From assembly GCA_002344355.1 (NCBI GenBank), contig DDTN01000044.1, positions 1 through 51,822 of the forward strand: DNA of 51,822 nt, given 5' to 3'. Shown piece by piece: positions 7,938 through 15,362 of the stretch. The notes under the pieces are model-generated. The model searched no databases. It saw only the letters and a list, made by a program, of their open reading frames with translations, and was not told the DNA's origin. Position 1 is the stretch's first letter. The number at the start of each line of letters is the position of its first letter. The DNA comes from Proteobacteria bacterium UBA2363. GTDB taxonomy: Bacteria; Pseudomonadota; Gammaproteobacteria; Xanthomonadales; UBA2363. The translations under genes were made by a program, and so were the position numbers.

Positions 7938-7959
7938 CGGGCTGTCGAAAGACAGCCCG
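7938..7959 (+). other. GAAA-loop hairpin immediately after folK
   Basis: CGGGCTGTC (7938-7946), loop GAAA, GACAGCCCG (7951-7959): a perfect 9-bp stem with a GNRA tetraloop, beginning directly after the folK TGA. No T-tract follows, so it is either a weak or Rho-assisted end or an RNA-stabilising structure. The remaining bases to 8202 show no gene. Confidence 0.6.
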
Positions 7960-8202
7960 CTGCGGCCCAGGATGGCCGCTCGGCAAGGCATCCGAGCAGG
8001 CGCTGGACATGCCGGACGCCGACGGGACGTGCGCCGGGCAGGCCTGCTGGAGCGCGACCCGGGCGATCGTTTCCCGACAGGTTGCGGTTCGCCCGGTGAT
8101 GCGACCACGGGCCGCCTGCGCGACACCGCGGCCGCGTCCCGAGAGCGCACCGGCGGCGCCGCGACCCGGCAGGCGCCGGTCAGCGCAGCGAGGCGGCCGC
8201 GG

Positions 8203-8961
8203 TCACGGCGCTTCGACCTCGCTCGCGGCGGTCTCGCCCAGGGCGCGGCCCTCGACGGGGGTCAGCAGGCGTACGGCGCTGTCCAGGGTGCGGAAGGCAT
8301 CGTCCTCGCGCGCCGGCCAGGGACCATCGCCCACTTCCACCGGCAGCTTGTGGCGACCCGGCGGCGCCGCGACGAGCACGAAGCGGACGGGCTTCTCGAT
8401 ACGCGCGGCGACCGGCCGGCCGTCGACCTGCTCGGGCTCGAAGCGCGAGCTGCGCAGCATGCGGCTGGCGGCGGCATGCAAGGCCCTGGGCGCATCGCCG
8501 CGGGTCTCGTGGACCTCGACGCGGCCATCCGGATGGACGGTGGCGACCACCTGGACGGTGCCCTGCTGGTTGCGGCGCGCCGCGGCCGCCGGGAAGGACA
8601 TCGCGCCGACCTCGACCAGGCGGACGCCGTTCTGCACGCTGGCCACCTCGAGACCGAAATCGCCGTCCGCCAGCGGCCGGGCGCGCAGGCCGATCTGCAG
8701 GTGGGTGACGCTGGCCACCGGCCGGCCGTCGACGCGCGCCGGCTCGAACTGCCAGCGGGCGATGTCCTCGCGCAGCAGGGCCGCGATCCGCGGGTGCAGC
8801 TCGCCATGCAGGACCACCTCGCCGACGCGGCCCGCGGCATCGAGGTGGACGGTGGCCTGGCGGTGGCCGCCCAGGTCCTGGCCGTGGGCCGCCGGGGCGA
8901 CGATGAAAAGCGCCAGGAGCGGGACGGCGAGCCTGGCCAGGAAGACAGGGAGAGTCGGCAT
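8203..8961 (-). CDS. Exported protein with two TonB C-terminal-like domains
   Basis: Encodes 252 residues from ATG 8961, with GAGGA eight bases upstream. A signal peptide ends near HGQ (residue 23). Two related beta-alpha-beta modules follow: VHLDAAGRVGEVVLHGELHPRI...ARWQFEPARVDGRPV and VVATVHPDGRVEVHETRGDAPR...RSSRFEPEQVDGRPV. The pattern V.DG.V....G.....L...A...W.F.PA..DG.PV is typical of TonB_C domains in energy transducers. There is no N-terminal membrane anchor with a proline-rich linker, so it is not a normal TonB. It may be a soluble periplasmic relative, with function unknown. An upstream in-frame extension to 9243 lacks coding character and was dropped. Confidence 0.8.
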   Translation of the reverse strand: MPTLPVFLARLAVPLLALFIVAPAAHGQDLGGHRQATVHLDAAGRVGEVVLHGELHPRIAALLREDIARWQFEPARVDGRPVASVTHLQIGLRARPLADGDFGLEVASVQNGVRLVEVGAMSFPAAAARRNQQGTVQVVATVHPDGRVEVHETRGDAPRALHAAASRMLRSSRFEPEQVDGRPVAARIEKPVRFVLVAAPPGRHKLPVEVGDGPWPAREDDAFRTLDSAVRLLTPVEGRALGETAASEVEAP

Positions 8962-8992
8962 GGTCGGAGTCCTCGCGACACTGGGAATCCGC

Positions 8993-9020
8993 ATTGTCGC
9001 AAAATTGCCTCCGGTTTCAA
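8993..9020 (-). promoter_or_regulatory. Likely promoter of the TonB_C-like gene
   Basis: On the minus strand: -35 TTGAAA (9020-9015), a 16-base spacer, then TGC followed by -10 GACAAT (8998-8993), an extended -10 arrangement. The transcript would start near 8986, about 25 bases before the ATG at 8961. Confidence 0.5.
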
Positions 9021-9301
9021 TTGCCACCTCCGGGATCTTGCGCGACGGCGGTCGCAGCGGCGGCGGGACACATCTCTCAGCGACCCCATCGCGGTCCGGG
9101 CGCCGCCCGCGCCCCACGCGGATGGGGACCCACAACCCGACGCCTGTCGTGCCGCCGCTCGCAGGCAGCCGTTGCCGGCCGCCACAAAGCAAGCCGATGC
9201 GACACGCGTCGCTGCTGCCGCCACCACACGCCGCACGCGTCACTGAAGCGACCGCCGCGTCGGGCTAAGCTGGCCGCGCGTCCCGCCGTCCGGAGATCCC
9301 C
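9021..9301. other. Intergenic region, no gene seen
   Basis: This is the remainder of the 340-base divergent gap between 8961 and 9302. I see no supported reading frame or RNA gene. The only signals are TAAGCT at 9266-9271, within CTAAGCTGGCC and resembling a -10 box, and the ribosome-binding sequence GGAGATCC just before ATG 9302. Confidence 0.5.
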
Positions 9302-10585
9302 ATGCCATCGACCCGCGCCGCCCTGCTTGCCCTCGTCCTCCTGCTGCCACCGGCTGCCAGTGCGCAGCTGCCCGCCTACGGCGACTACGAGCTGCAGGCG
9401 CGCAGCAACCTGCTGGTCAACGACAACGGCTGGAACCTGCCGCCCGGCTCCTCGTTCAACAGCATCAGCGCGGCGATCAACGACGCCGGCTGGGTCGCCT
9501 TCCCGGTGCAGGTGGTGCCGGTGGCCGGCCAGGCCGGCAGCAGCGCCGGCGTCTGGAAGGGCCGCCATGGGGTCGGAGAAATCGTGGTGCGCCACGATCC
9601 GGTCGGCGGCGGTGAGGTCTCGGTGTCCGACAAGGTGTCGATCAATGCCGCAGGCCAGGTCGCCTGGATCATGAACCGCGATTTCTCCAGCTACGCGATC
9701 TGGCGCCTGGAGCCGGACGGCAGTGCCGCGCAGGTGAACCTGTTTCCGCTGACCCCCGCCTGGCTCAGCAACGTCGACCTCGATGCCGCCGGCGCAGTCG
9801 GCTTCCAGGGCCGCTTCGGCAGCAACGGCCGCGCGCTGGCCTCGACCGTGCCCGGCGCCAACCCGCCCGACTCGGTGATGCACGTCGCCGACAGCACCCT
9901 GAATCCCGGCAGCCCCTACGTGTTCATCTACTCGCCGGCGATGAACGGCGAGCGCGTGATCGCCGCCAAGGTCAACGTCGACACCACCAGCCAGGCCGAG
10001 ATCCGCCTGTTCGCCGCCGACGGCGCCAGCACCCTCATCGCCCGCGACCGCGCCAGCGACCCGGCCTCGCCGTTCCAGGGCTTCGACAACGGCCTCGACG
10101 TCAACGACTCAGGCCAGGTGGCCGTGGCGCTGGCCCTGGCCGACGGCGGCGGCCGCGCGGTCTACCGCCTGCAGGCCGGCGCCGATCCGGTGCGCATCGC
10201 CCGCGTCGGCGACGACGGCCTGCTCGCCATCGATTTCTTTGCGCCGGCCCTCAACAACCACGGCCTGGTCGCCTTCCGCGGCCGCGACGCCAACGGCCAG
10301 GCCGTGTTCGTCGGCGACGGCACCCGCCTGGTGCGCGTCATCGCCAGGGGCGACCTGGTGGACACCGACCTCGGCCCCGGCCAGCTCGGCCAGCACATCG
10401 ACAACCCGACCTCCTGGCCGGTGTTCAGCGGCGCCCCCGGCATCAACGACCACGGCGACGTGGTGGTCGTGGCCGGCCTGCATCCCGAAGGCAATACCCA
10501 GGTCGAGTGGGGGACCGGGGTGATCGTCGCCTGGGCGGCGCAGGCGGACGGGATCTTCGCGGATGGCTTCGAGGCGGTGCCCTGA
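9302..10585 (+). CDS. Secreted DUF7453-like repeat protein with C-terminal IFADGFE motif
   Basis: Encodes 427 residues. A signal peptide (cut near ASAQ, residue 22) is followed by repeated segments with the pattern iN..GxVaFpv/rg......(a)i......v.iar.GD, for example AAINDAGWVAFPVQV, SINAAGQVAWI, DVNDSGQVAVAL, ALNNHGLVAFRG and GINDHGDVVVVAG. This is the tandem small-beta-repeat style of DUF7453-type exported proteins. The protein ends DGIFADGFEAVP, and the IFADGFE string (DNA 10553-10573) recurs at two other protein ends in this window. Its start is set by GGAGATCC seven bases upstream. Probable cell-surface or extracellular location; no enzyme motif seen. Confidence 0.8.
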   Translation: MPSTRAALLALVLLLPPAASAQLPAYGDYELQARSNLLVNDNGWNLPPGSSFNSISAAINDAGWVAFPVQVVPVAGQAGSSAGVWKGRHGVGEIVVRHDPVGGGEVSVSDKVSINAAGQVAWIMNRDFSSYAIWRLEPDGSAAQVNLFPLTPAWLSNVDLDAAGAVGFQGRFGSNGRALASTVPGANPPDSVMHVADSTLNPGSPYVFIYSPAMNGERVIAAKVNVDTTSQAEIRLFAADGASTLIARDRASDPASPFQGFDNGLDVNDSGQVAVALALADGGGRAVYRLQAGADPVRIARVGDDGLLAIDFFAPALNNHGLVAFRGRDANGQAVFVGDGTRLVRVIARGDLVDTDLGPGQLGQHIDNPTSWPVFSGAPGINDHGDVVVVAGLHPEGNTQVEWGTGVIVAWAAQADGIFADGFEAVP

Positions 10586-10718
10586 GCGGTCCTGTCCGGC
10601 CCCGGTTCCTGGCCGCTAAGGGCACTGGAACCGGCAGGACGCCAGGTTGCCACCCAGGCTCGTGCGGGCCGCGAGGGTGCACCGAATCCCCCTCCCCGGA
10701 CCTGGCGCCCCCCGGAAT

Positions 10719-10816
10719 CGTTACTTGCAGCTGTCCAAGCCCGGCTAAGTAACGCTGACGGCGCCATTGACAAGCGGCCACCGTTTAAGTAACGCTTCGT
10801 CGGGATTTCGTTACTG
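10719..10816 (+). promoter_or_regulatory. Fic promoter region with four AAGTAACG/CGTTACTT sites
   Basis: Four copies of one heptamer or octamer lie in 98 bases: CGTTACTT (10719-10726), AAGTAACG (10747-10754), AAGTAACG (10787-10794) and CGTTACT (10809-10815). The two direct copies are exactly 40 bp apart (TAAGTAACGCT in both), and the outer pairs are inverted with 20- and 14-base gaps. A consensus -35, TTGACA, sits at 10767-10772. Site three covers the place where the -10 would fall, and site four lies just after the start point. This reads as an operator array controlling the Fic gene. Confidence 0.6.
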
Positions 10817-10825
10817 AACCAGGAA

Positions 10826-11989
10826 ATGCGCAGGCAAACCGGCCGGTACGTCGCCAGCGCCTTGAATGGACAGGCCTACCGCGCCTTCGTGCCGGCGCCA
10901 CTGCCGCCTGATCCGCCGCTGCAATTGGACCATGCCCTGGCCGCGCTCCGCGACAGGGCGCTGGTGGCGCTGGGGGAACTGAAGGGCATCACGCGCATCC
11001 TGCCGGATGCCCGACTGTTCCTCTACCAGTACGTCCGCAAGGAGGCCTTGCTCTCCTCGCAGATCGAGGGGACGCAGTCCTCGCTGTCCGACCTGCTGCT
11101 GTTCGAGCTCGACCAGGCGCCTGGCGTTCCCCTGGACGACGTCCGCGAAGTCTCGAACTACATCGCTGCGCTCGAGCACGGCCTGCAACGGATGCGCCAG
11201 GGATTTCCCCTGTCGCTCCGGCTGCTGCGCGAAATGCATGCGCTGCTGCTGCGACGGGGACGCGGCAGCGGCAAGGCGCCGGGCGAGTTCCGGCGCACAC
11301 CGGTCTGGATCGGTGGGCCAGGCCCCGGTCAGGCGCAGTTCGTGCCTCCGCCCACCGATCGGCTGGCCGACTGCCTCGCCGCGCTCGAACGCTTCCTGCA
11401 TGCGACCGGGGACGGCATCTCGCCGCTGGCCCGGGCGGCGCTCGCGCACGTGCAGTTCGAGACCATCCATCCGTTCCTGGACGGCAATGGACGCGTGGGC
11501 CGGCTGCTGATCGTGCTGATGCTCTGCGATGCCGGTTTGCTCGACGAGCCCTCGCTCTACCTGAGCCTGTTCTTCAAGTCCCGCCGCGACGAGTACTACC
11601 AGCGGCTGGACGCAGTGAGAACTCAAGGCGACTGGGAGGGCTGGCTGCAGTTCTTCTTCGAGGGCGTCGTGGCCACCTCGGGCCAGGCCGTGGACACGGC
11701 ACAGCGCCTGCTGCGCCTGTTCCAGGACGATCGGGAGCGACTGCGCGGCACCGGCCGGATCGCCGGCACCGCATTGCGCTTGCACGAAGCGTTCACCCGC
11801 AACCCGTTGCGGACGACCGCCCTGCTGGTGCAGGAAACCGGACTGTCGAAGCCCGCCATCGCCCGCGGCCTGGACGCCATGGCGGGTTCGGGCATGTCGA
11901 TACGCGAGATCACGGGCAAGCAGCGCTACCGGATCTTCGCCTACCAGCCCTACCTGGACATCCTGAGCGAAGGGGCGCAGCCGCTGTGA
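10826..11989 (+). CDS. Fic family protein with C-terminal winged-helix domain
   Basis: Encodes 387 residues. The N-terminal Fic_N module (RRQTGRYVA...FVPAPLPPDPPL) carries the self-inhibitory motif SxxxEG (S77-SQI-E81-G82). The Fic core has H215-PFLDGNGRVGR, the complete HPFxDGNGR catalytic loop with His, so it should be an active AMP-transferase under inhibition by its own N-terminal helix. The C-terminal 90 residues (TTALLVQETGLSKPAIARGLDAMAGSG...) look like a winged helix-turn-helix. Such Fic-wHTH proteins are thought to bind DNA or regulate their own gene, which fits the repeated sites upstream. AGGAA lies directly before the ATG; the spacing is short, so an internal start is possible. 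Confidence 0.92.
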   Translation: MRRQTGRYVASALNGQAYRAFVPAPLPPDPPLQLDHALAALRDRALVALGELKGITRILPDARLFLYQYVRKEALLSSQIEGTQSSLSDLLLFELDQAPGVPLDDVREVSNYIAALEHGLQRMRQGFPLSLRLLREMHALLLRRGRGSGKAPGEFRRTPVWIGGPGPGQAQFVPPPTDRLADCLAALERFLHATGDGISPLARAALAHVQFETIHPFLDGNGRVGRLLIVLMLCDAGLLDEPSLYLSLFFKSRRDEYYQRLDAVRTQGDWEGWLQFFFEGVVATSGQAVDTAQRLLRLFQDDRERLRGTGRIAGTALRLHEAFTRNPLRTTALLVQETGLSKPAIARGLDAMAGSGMSIREITGKQRYRIFAYQPYLDILSEGAQPL

Positions 11990-11990
11990 G

Positions 11991-12024
11991 CGGGTCACGC
12001 CAGACCCGACCCTGCCGTGACCCG
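11991..12024 (+). other. Inverted repeat after the Fic gene
   Basis: CGGGTCACG (11991-11999) and CGTGACCCG (12016-12024) form a perfect 9-bp stem with a 16-base loop, starting two bases after the Fic stop codon. There is no T-tract, so it is either a weak terminator or an mRNA 3' structure. Confidence 0.4.
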
Positions 12025-12103
12025 TTGGAACCCGATTCGCGAAGCGCTGCAAGTACCAACCTGCCCACGCGGGAGTGAACCAGGACCCGCTCTGTTAATC
12101 GTT

Positions 12104-12481
12104 CTATATCCCAATGAGCAAAGACAAATTGAGGGCGGCCAATCTGGGCATCATCTCCCGACAAATAAGCACTCCCGCCTGATTATCCACAGGCTCAAGC
12201 ACGCAATAAATATCTCCTACACAGTCAGTCATTACTTTGGGATCTTCTTTCAACTTGTCCTCCAACCAGCTTACGTGGTCCTCAATTAAGTCCTCCAACC
12301 ACTCGCTCTGAATCTGACTGTCTCTCGTCCATTGGGCTTCACCCCAAGGCTGACCATTCCTCTTTAGGTCGCTGCGCGATCGCGAATGCTTGGCTGATTC
12401 ACCGAATCGCGATACTAGGACTGACAAGTCCATTTCGCTTGAGTATATGCGCAGCAGTGCGGAATGTCTGGAGCCATTCAC
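12104..12481 (-). CDS. DUF4279-like hypothetical protein
   Basis: Encodes 125 residues from a GTG at 12481, with AGGAG about 12 bases upstream. The layout resembles DUF4279: an opening strand SALLRIYSSEMDLSVL, then the RSRSDLKRNGQPW-W pattern, a helix (WLEDLIEDHVSWLEDKLKED) and a closing LAALNLSLLIGI strand. DUF4279 proteins are small, often accessory, and of unknown role. The gene is AT-richer than the surrounding genome (many AAT, ATA and TTG codons), suggesting horizontal acquisition. The match is by eye and moderately sure. Confidence 0.6.
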   Translation of the reverse strand: MNGSRHSALLRIYSSEMDLSVLVSRFGESAKHSRSRSDLKRNGQPWGEAQWTRDSQIQSEWLEDLIEDHVSWLEDKLKEDPKVMTDCVGDIYCVLEPVDNQAGVLICREMMPRLAALNLSLLIGI

Positions 12482-12632
12482 TTGGACTTGAACTCCTTGA
12501 TGTTGGCTTACTATCGCTCAGAGAGTTATTTGGGCTTGAGGAAAAACCTCTCCATAGTCCGAACATGTCTTGCGATCCGGGTTGCGTCCTTGGCTTGCGG
12601 TGACCGCAGTGCCGCCCTGTCGGTCCGTGATT

Positions 12633-12836
12633 TCAAGTAAAAATAGCCCATAATATAAGCACTACGACTGATAGCTGCCACACAATAAGCATCCAGAATG
12701 CAGCGGAACCCTCGGATCGACTCCCAACAAAGGGCTCACCGCCGTACCACTCAATCTTGCCGCTTCGAAGGCCTGAAAAGGTGCGAGCAAGTAATGCCAT
12801 AGCGATGAACGGCAGAAATAGGCCCCGCATTGTCAC
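12633..12836 (-). CDS. Small two-helix membrane protein
   Basis: Encodes 65-67 residues. The GTG at 12836 overlaps the stop of the upstream small gene (GTGA); an ATG two codons later at 12830 is equally possible. Two hydrophobic segments (LFLPFIAMALLA and FWMLIVWQLSVVVLILWAIF) flank a polar stretch with GKIEWYGGEPF. No family was recognised. The overlap and its low-GC composition suggest that it belongs with its neighbour as a transferred pair. Confidence 0.55.
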   Translation of the reverse strand: MTMRGLFLPFIAMALLARTFSGLRSGKIEWYGGEPFVGSRSEGSAAFWMLIVWQLSVVVLILWAIFT

Positions 12837-13168
12837 CCAGCCAATGGCGAAACCCGGGCCGGAATAGAGTCATCCGACGACAAGTCATTGCGCACTCTGT
12901 CCCCGCCTGTGGTTCCTCGCATCTTCATAGGGCGGATAGATATCTCCAAGGAGGTATGAAAAAAAACGATGGCGATCAGGAACCAGCTGAAGATAACAAT
13001 CCAGAATACTGCCCTATGGTCATGATGATGCGCCTTCTCTCCCCTGACAAAAACAAACCTCCGCCGCAATGACCGAACGATGTAGACCAGGCACGCCAGA
13101 GAGATCAGCGCATTCGCTGCAGCCCAACCGGCATCCATTAGTGTGACCAGCGAATCCCTATCCATCAT
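12833..13168 (-). CDS. Small membrane protein, hypothetical
   Basis: Encodes about 111 residues from ATG 13168 (or the adjacent ATG at 13165), with AGGAG about 11 bases upstream. A longer frame beginning with TTG at 13219 adds 17 residues and is less likely. Two membrane spans are seen (AANALISLACLVYIV and VFWIVIFSWFLIAIVFF), separated by a basic, His-rich loop (RRRFVFVRGEKAHHHDH). The tail is soluble and polar. No family was recognised. Its stop overlaps the start of the next small membrane protein, so the two are probably translated together. Confidence 0.5.
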   Translation of the reverse strand: MMDRDSLVTLMDAGWAAANALISLACLVYIVRSLRRRFVFVRGEKAHHHDHRAVFWIVIFSWFLIAIVFFHTSLEISIRPMKMRGTTGGDRVRNDLSSDDSIPARVSPLAG

Positions 13169-13231
13169 ATCCACCGCGCTCCTGAAACCGGGGTCGACGC
13201 GGAGCTGCCCTGGAATCAAGGGACCGGACGC

Positions 13232-13327
13232 TCATCGACGGCGGCCAGGAGGGTTGCAGGCCTCCTCAGCCAGGAGATGAGCGCCGTGCTCTGCCAACCG
13301 CATCCGGTCCGTCTCAAGCCGACTCAT
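13232..13327 (-). CDS. Possible 31-residue small protein
   Basis: ATG 13327 overlaps the stop of the 83-residue membrane protein by 14 bases. The frame gives a short helix-forming peptide (MSRLETDRMRLAEHGAHLLAEEA, then a proline/arginine tail). It is too short for a firm call. It is listed because the overlap suggests coupling and because the amphipathic helix is not expected by chance in this low-GC patch. Confidence 0.25.
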   Translation of the reverse strand: MSRLETDRMRLAEHGAHLLAEEACNPPGRRR

Positions 13328-13565
13328 CGGAACTACTCTGATCATGCGGCGCTCCGGAGCCCGCTGCTGATCGTTCCGCCCACAAGACACTGCGGAAAGC
13401 AAACAGCAAGAACGGCTGCGGGAGTAGGAACATGAACAAAAACATTTTGGTTGCGGTAGGGAGGCCGAATGCCCAAAGACACACCAATCCAACCGCAAGA
13501 GCAAGCGCAGCAATTCCGTACTGATAGCTCAGCAGATCGCGAGACGTTAGTTCCGGTGCGTTCAT
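13314..13565 (-). CDS. Small two-span membrane protein, hypothetical
   Basis: Encodes 83 residues from ATG 13565, preceded by TTAGGAG with nine-base spacing. A longer frame to 13757 is rejected because the added segment lacks a start signal. Two hydrophobic segments (GIAALALAVGLVCLWAFGL and MFLFMFLLPQPFLLFAF) are followed by a Ser/Asp-rich tail. No family was recognised. It appears to be the first gene of the AT-richer patch of tiny membrane proteins. Confidence 0.5.
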   Translation of the reverse strand: MNAPELTSRDLLSYQYGIAALALAVGLVCLWAFGLPTATKMFLFMFLLPQPFLLFAFRSVLWAERSAAGSGAPHDQSSSDESA

Positions 13566-13583
13566 CGGCTCAACTCCTAACGA

Positions 13584-13611
13584 ATTGTCCCGTTCGCAAT
13601 CACAATGTCTC
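13584..13611 (-). promoter_or_regulatory. Possible promoter of the small membrane-protein patch
   Basis: On the minus strand: -35 GAGACA (13611-13606), a 16-base spacer, and -10 GACAAT (13589-13584), 18 bases before ATG 13565. Moderate match only. Confidence 0.3.
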
Positions 13612-13781
13612 CCGAACGACGCTGTCGCTTCAGCAGGCCTTCCAGTGATTGCGGATCGAATCGTACTGGCAAGCTTTCGATCCCCGCCTTCATTTTCAGG
13701 ACCAGGTTCATTTCGAGCGACCATCTCGCGCTTGCCCCTTGCGCGAGCTGCCGTCACGCGGAGCGGCCTTCCGCGGGTCCG

Positions 13782-15260
13782 TCAGAACTCGAACCCGTCG
13801 CCGAACACCCGCTCGCCGAAGTAGACGATCTTTCCGGCCAGGCCGTTGCCGCCGTCGGGAGTCGCCCACGCGACGATCTGACCACGCTCGTTCACCGGCG
13901 GATCGATCGGCAGGTTCGACCAATCGAAGCGGTGCGAGACGCCATCGATCACCATGGTCGCGGGAAGCAGCGCGCGTGGCCCACCCGCTTCCGCGCGCAC
14001 CAGGATGGCCGGCGACGAGGAAGTTCCTGAGAGACGGGCCACATGGACCACCGACCCCTGGTGGAGAACATGCAGCGGGCCGAGCGCGGCGACCGGGCCT
14101 ATTCCGGGCAGCGACTGGTTGGTGCGCGCACCGAGCACCAGACCGTCGACGGAAACACCGAGCACCGCGGGCCCCTCGGGCAGGGTGACGATCTGGGCCA
14201 TGCTGCGGCCTACGCGCAGGCCGGTCGGCGAGATCGCCTCGACACGGCCGAAACCGGGGATGTCCTGGCTTGTCTCAAGCAGAACCTCGCTTTCGTCACC
14301 AGCGAGACGGACGAAGCCGTGTCGCTGCGGGACCTGTGCGGTGGGTGGCAAGATGCCCCGCACCAGGTAACCGCCGCCGGGTAGGTCACGGAACCCCGCC
14401 CAGGCCCCGAACGTGAACTGACCAACGCCAGGCACAACATCCCCGTCTGCGAAGTCGAGGGTCAACTGGTCGCCGTCCAGGCGGAACAAGGCGTTTCCGG
14501 CGAATGCACCGCCGTCGTACAGGTCACCGAACAGCGGCTGCGGGATCGAGCCGCCCTGCAGCACATGGCTCCAGGCGCCAATGCTGGAGCCCGGTCGGTT
14601 CAAGACCGGATCGCCGGGCGCGACCAGTTTCCGTGCCGTCCCATCCGTCTCGAGCAAATAGGCGACCGCAGGTCCACCCAGGCCCTGGGGGCACACGTCG
14701 GGATCGGCAACCAGTTCGCCGTGGAAGATCAGCCGACCCTCGGTGTGCCGCCGTACATCGAGAAAGCACGGTATCGTGGCGGCACCGCCGTCGACCAGAT
14801 CCAGCGGCTTCCTGCCGCGGATCCGCTCGGTGATCGAGCCATCGGCATGCCGCGTGTACCAGCCCTCCTTGCCGGTGCCCGGACTGGCCTGGTCTATGAC
14901 CGCCTTGAACTCGAATTCCTGGCCCATCGGACGCAGGAACACCGCCGCGGCCGACAGCAGTCCGTCGCCGTCCGGGGTCGGCTGGTCCGGCGCCAGGACG
15001 CGTTCGGGCGTCATCGACCGGTAGGTGTCGACCATGAACCAGGCGATGCGGGGCGAGTCGGGCGGTGCCTCGACCTGAGCCCTGAACACGACGATCCCCG
15101 CCTCGTTGAGAATCGGCGGATCGAGGCTGCGATAGATGCCGCCGCCCGGCGCAGGGTCGCCGGTGCGCGCAAGCACGATGGGCGATTCTGTGGCGTCCAC
15201 GGTGGGGACCGGGCCCGCGATGGCGGACAGCGCGAGCAGCGCCGCGGGAATCCTGATCAT
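13782..15260 (-). CDS. Secreted DUF7453-like protein with C-terminal VFGDGFE motif
   Basis: Encodes 492 residues with a short signal peptide (residues 1-22). The start of the mature region, IVLARTGDPAPGGGIYRSLDPPILNEAGIVVFRAQV, is a clear DUF7453-type opening. Further repeats of the same style follow, such as PPVNERGQIVAWATP near the end. Cys pairs in the middle (IPCFLD and PDVCPQ) may form a disulfide. It ends ERVFGDGFEF, the same terminal string as in the proteins ending at 10585 and 23612. It belongs to the same superfamily as the 9302-10585 protein but diverges strongly from it. Function unknown; probably exported or surface-exposed. Confidence 0.75.
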   Translation of the reverse strand: MIRIPAALLALSAIAGPVPTVDATESPIVLARTGDPAPGGGIYRSLDPPILNEAGIVVFRAQVEAPPDSPRIAWFMVDTYRSMTPERVLAPDQPTPDGDGLLSAAAVFLRPMGQEFEFKAVIDQASPGTGKEGWYTRHADGSITERIRGRKPLDLVDGGAATIPCFLDVRRHTEGRLIFHGELVADPDVCPQGLGGPAVAYLLETDGTARKLVAPGDPVLNRPGSSIGAWSHVLQGGSIPQPLFGDLYDGGAFAGNALFRLDGDQLTLDFADGDVVPGVGQFTFGAWAGFRDLPGGGYLVRGILPPTAQVPQRHGFVRLAGDESEVLLETSQDIPGFGRVEAISPTGLRVGRSMAQIVTLPEGPAVLGVSVDGLVLGARTNQSLPGIGPVAALGPLHVLHQGSVVHVARLSGTSSSPAILVRAEAGGPRALLPATMVIDGVSHRFDWSNLPIDPPVNERGQIVAWATPDGGNGLAGKIVYFGERVFGDGFEF

Positions 15261-15362
15261 TGAGACACGCCTTGGCAGAGCGGAGATCGTGCCGCGAATG
15301 CTACCACCGCACTTGTTGTCTAGACCCGGGTCGGGTTTTGTGACGCAGTTCCAGACCGCCCC

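Noticed and set aside
8962..9243. N-terminal extension of the TonB_C-like protein
   Set aside because: It would place the signal peptide at residue 95 and cover the promoter; composition is not coding-like.
13232..13513. A 93-residue frame overlapping the 83-residue membrane protein
   Set aside because: Cys/Ser-rich shadow of the other frame; only the last 31 codons, with their own overlapping ATG, were kept as a weak candidate.
13585..14188. Plus-strand frames over the end of the DUF7453-like gene
   Set aside because: No start signals and antisense to a conserved reading frame.
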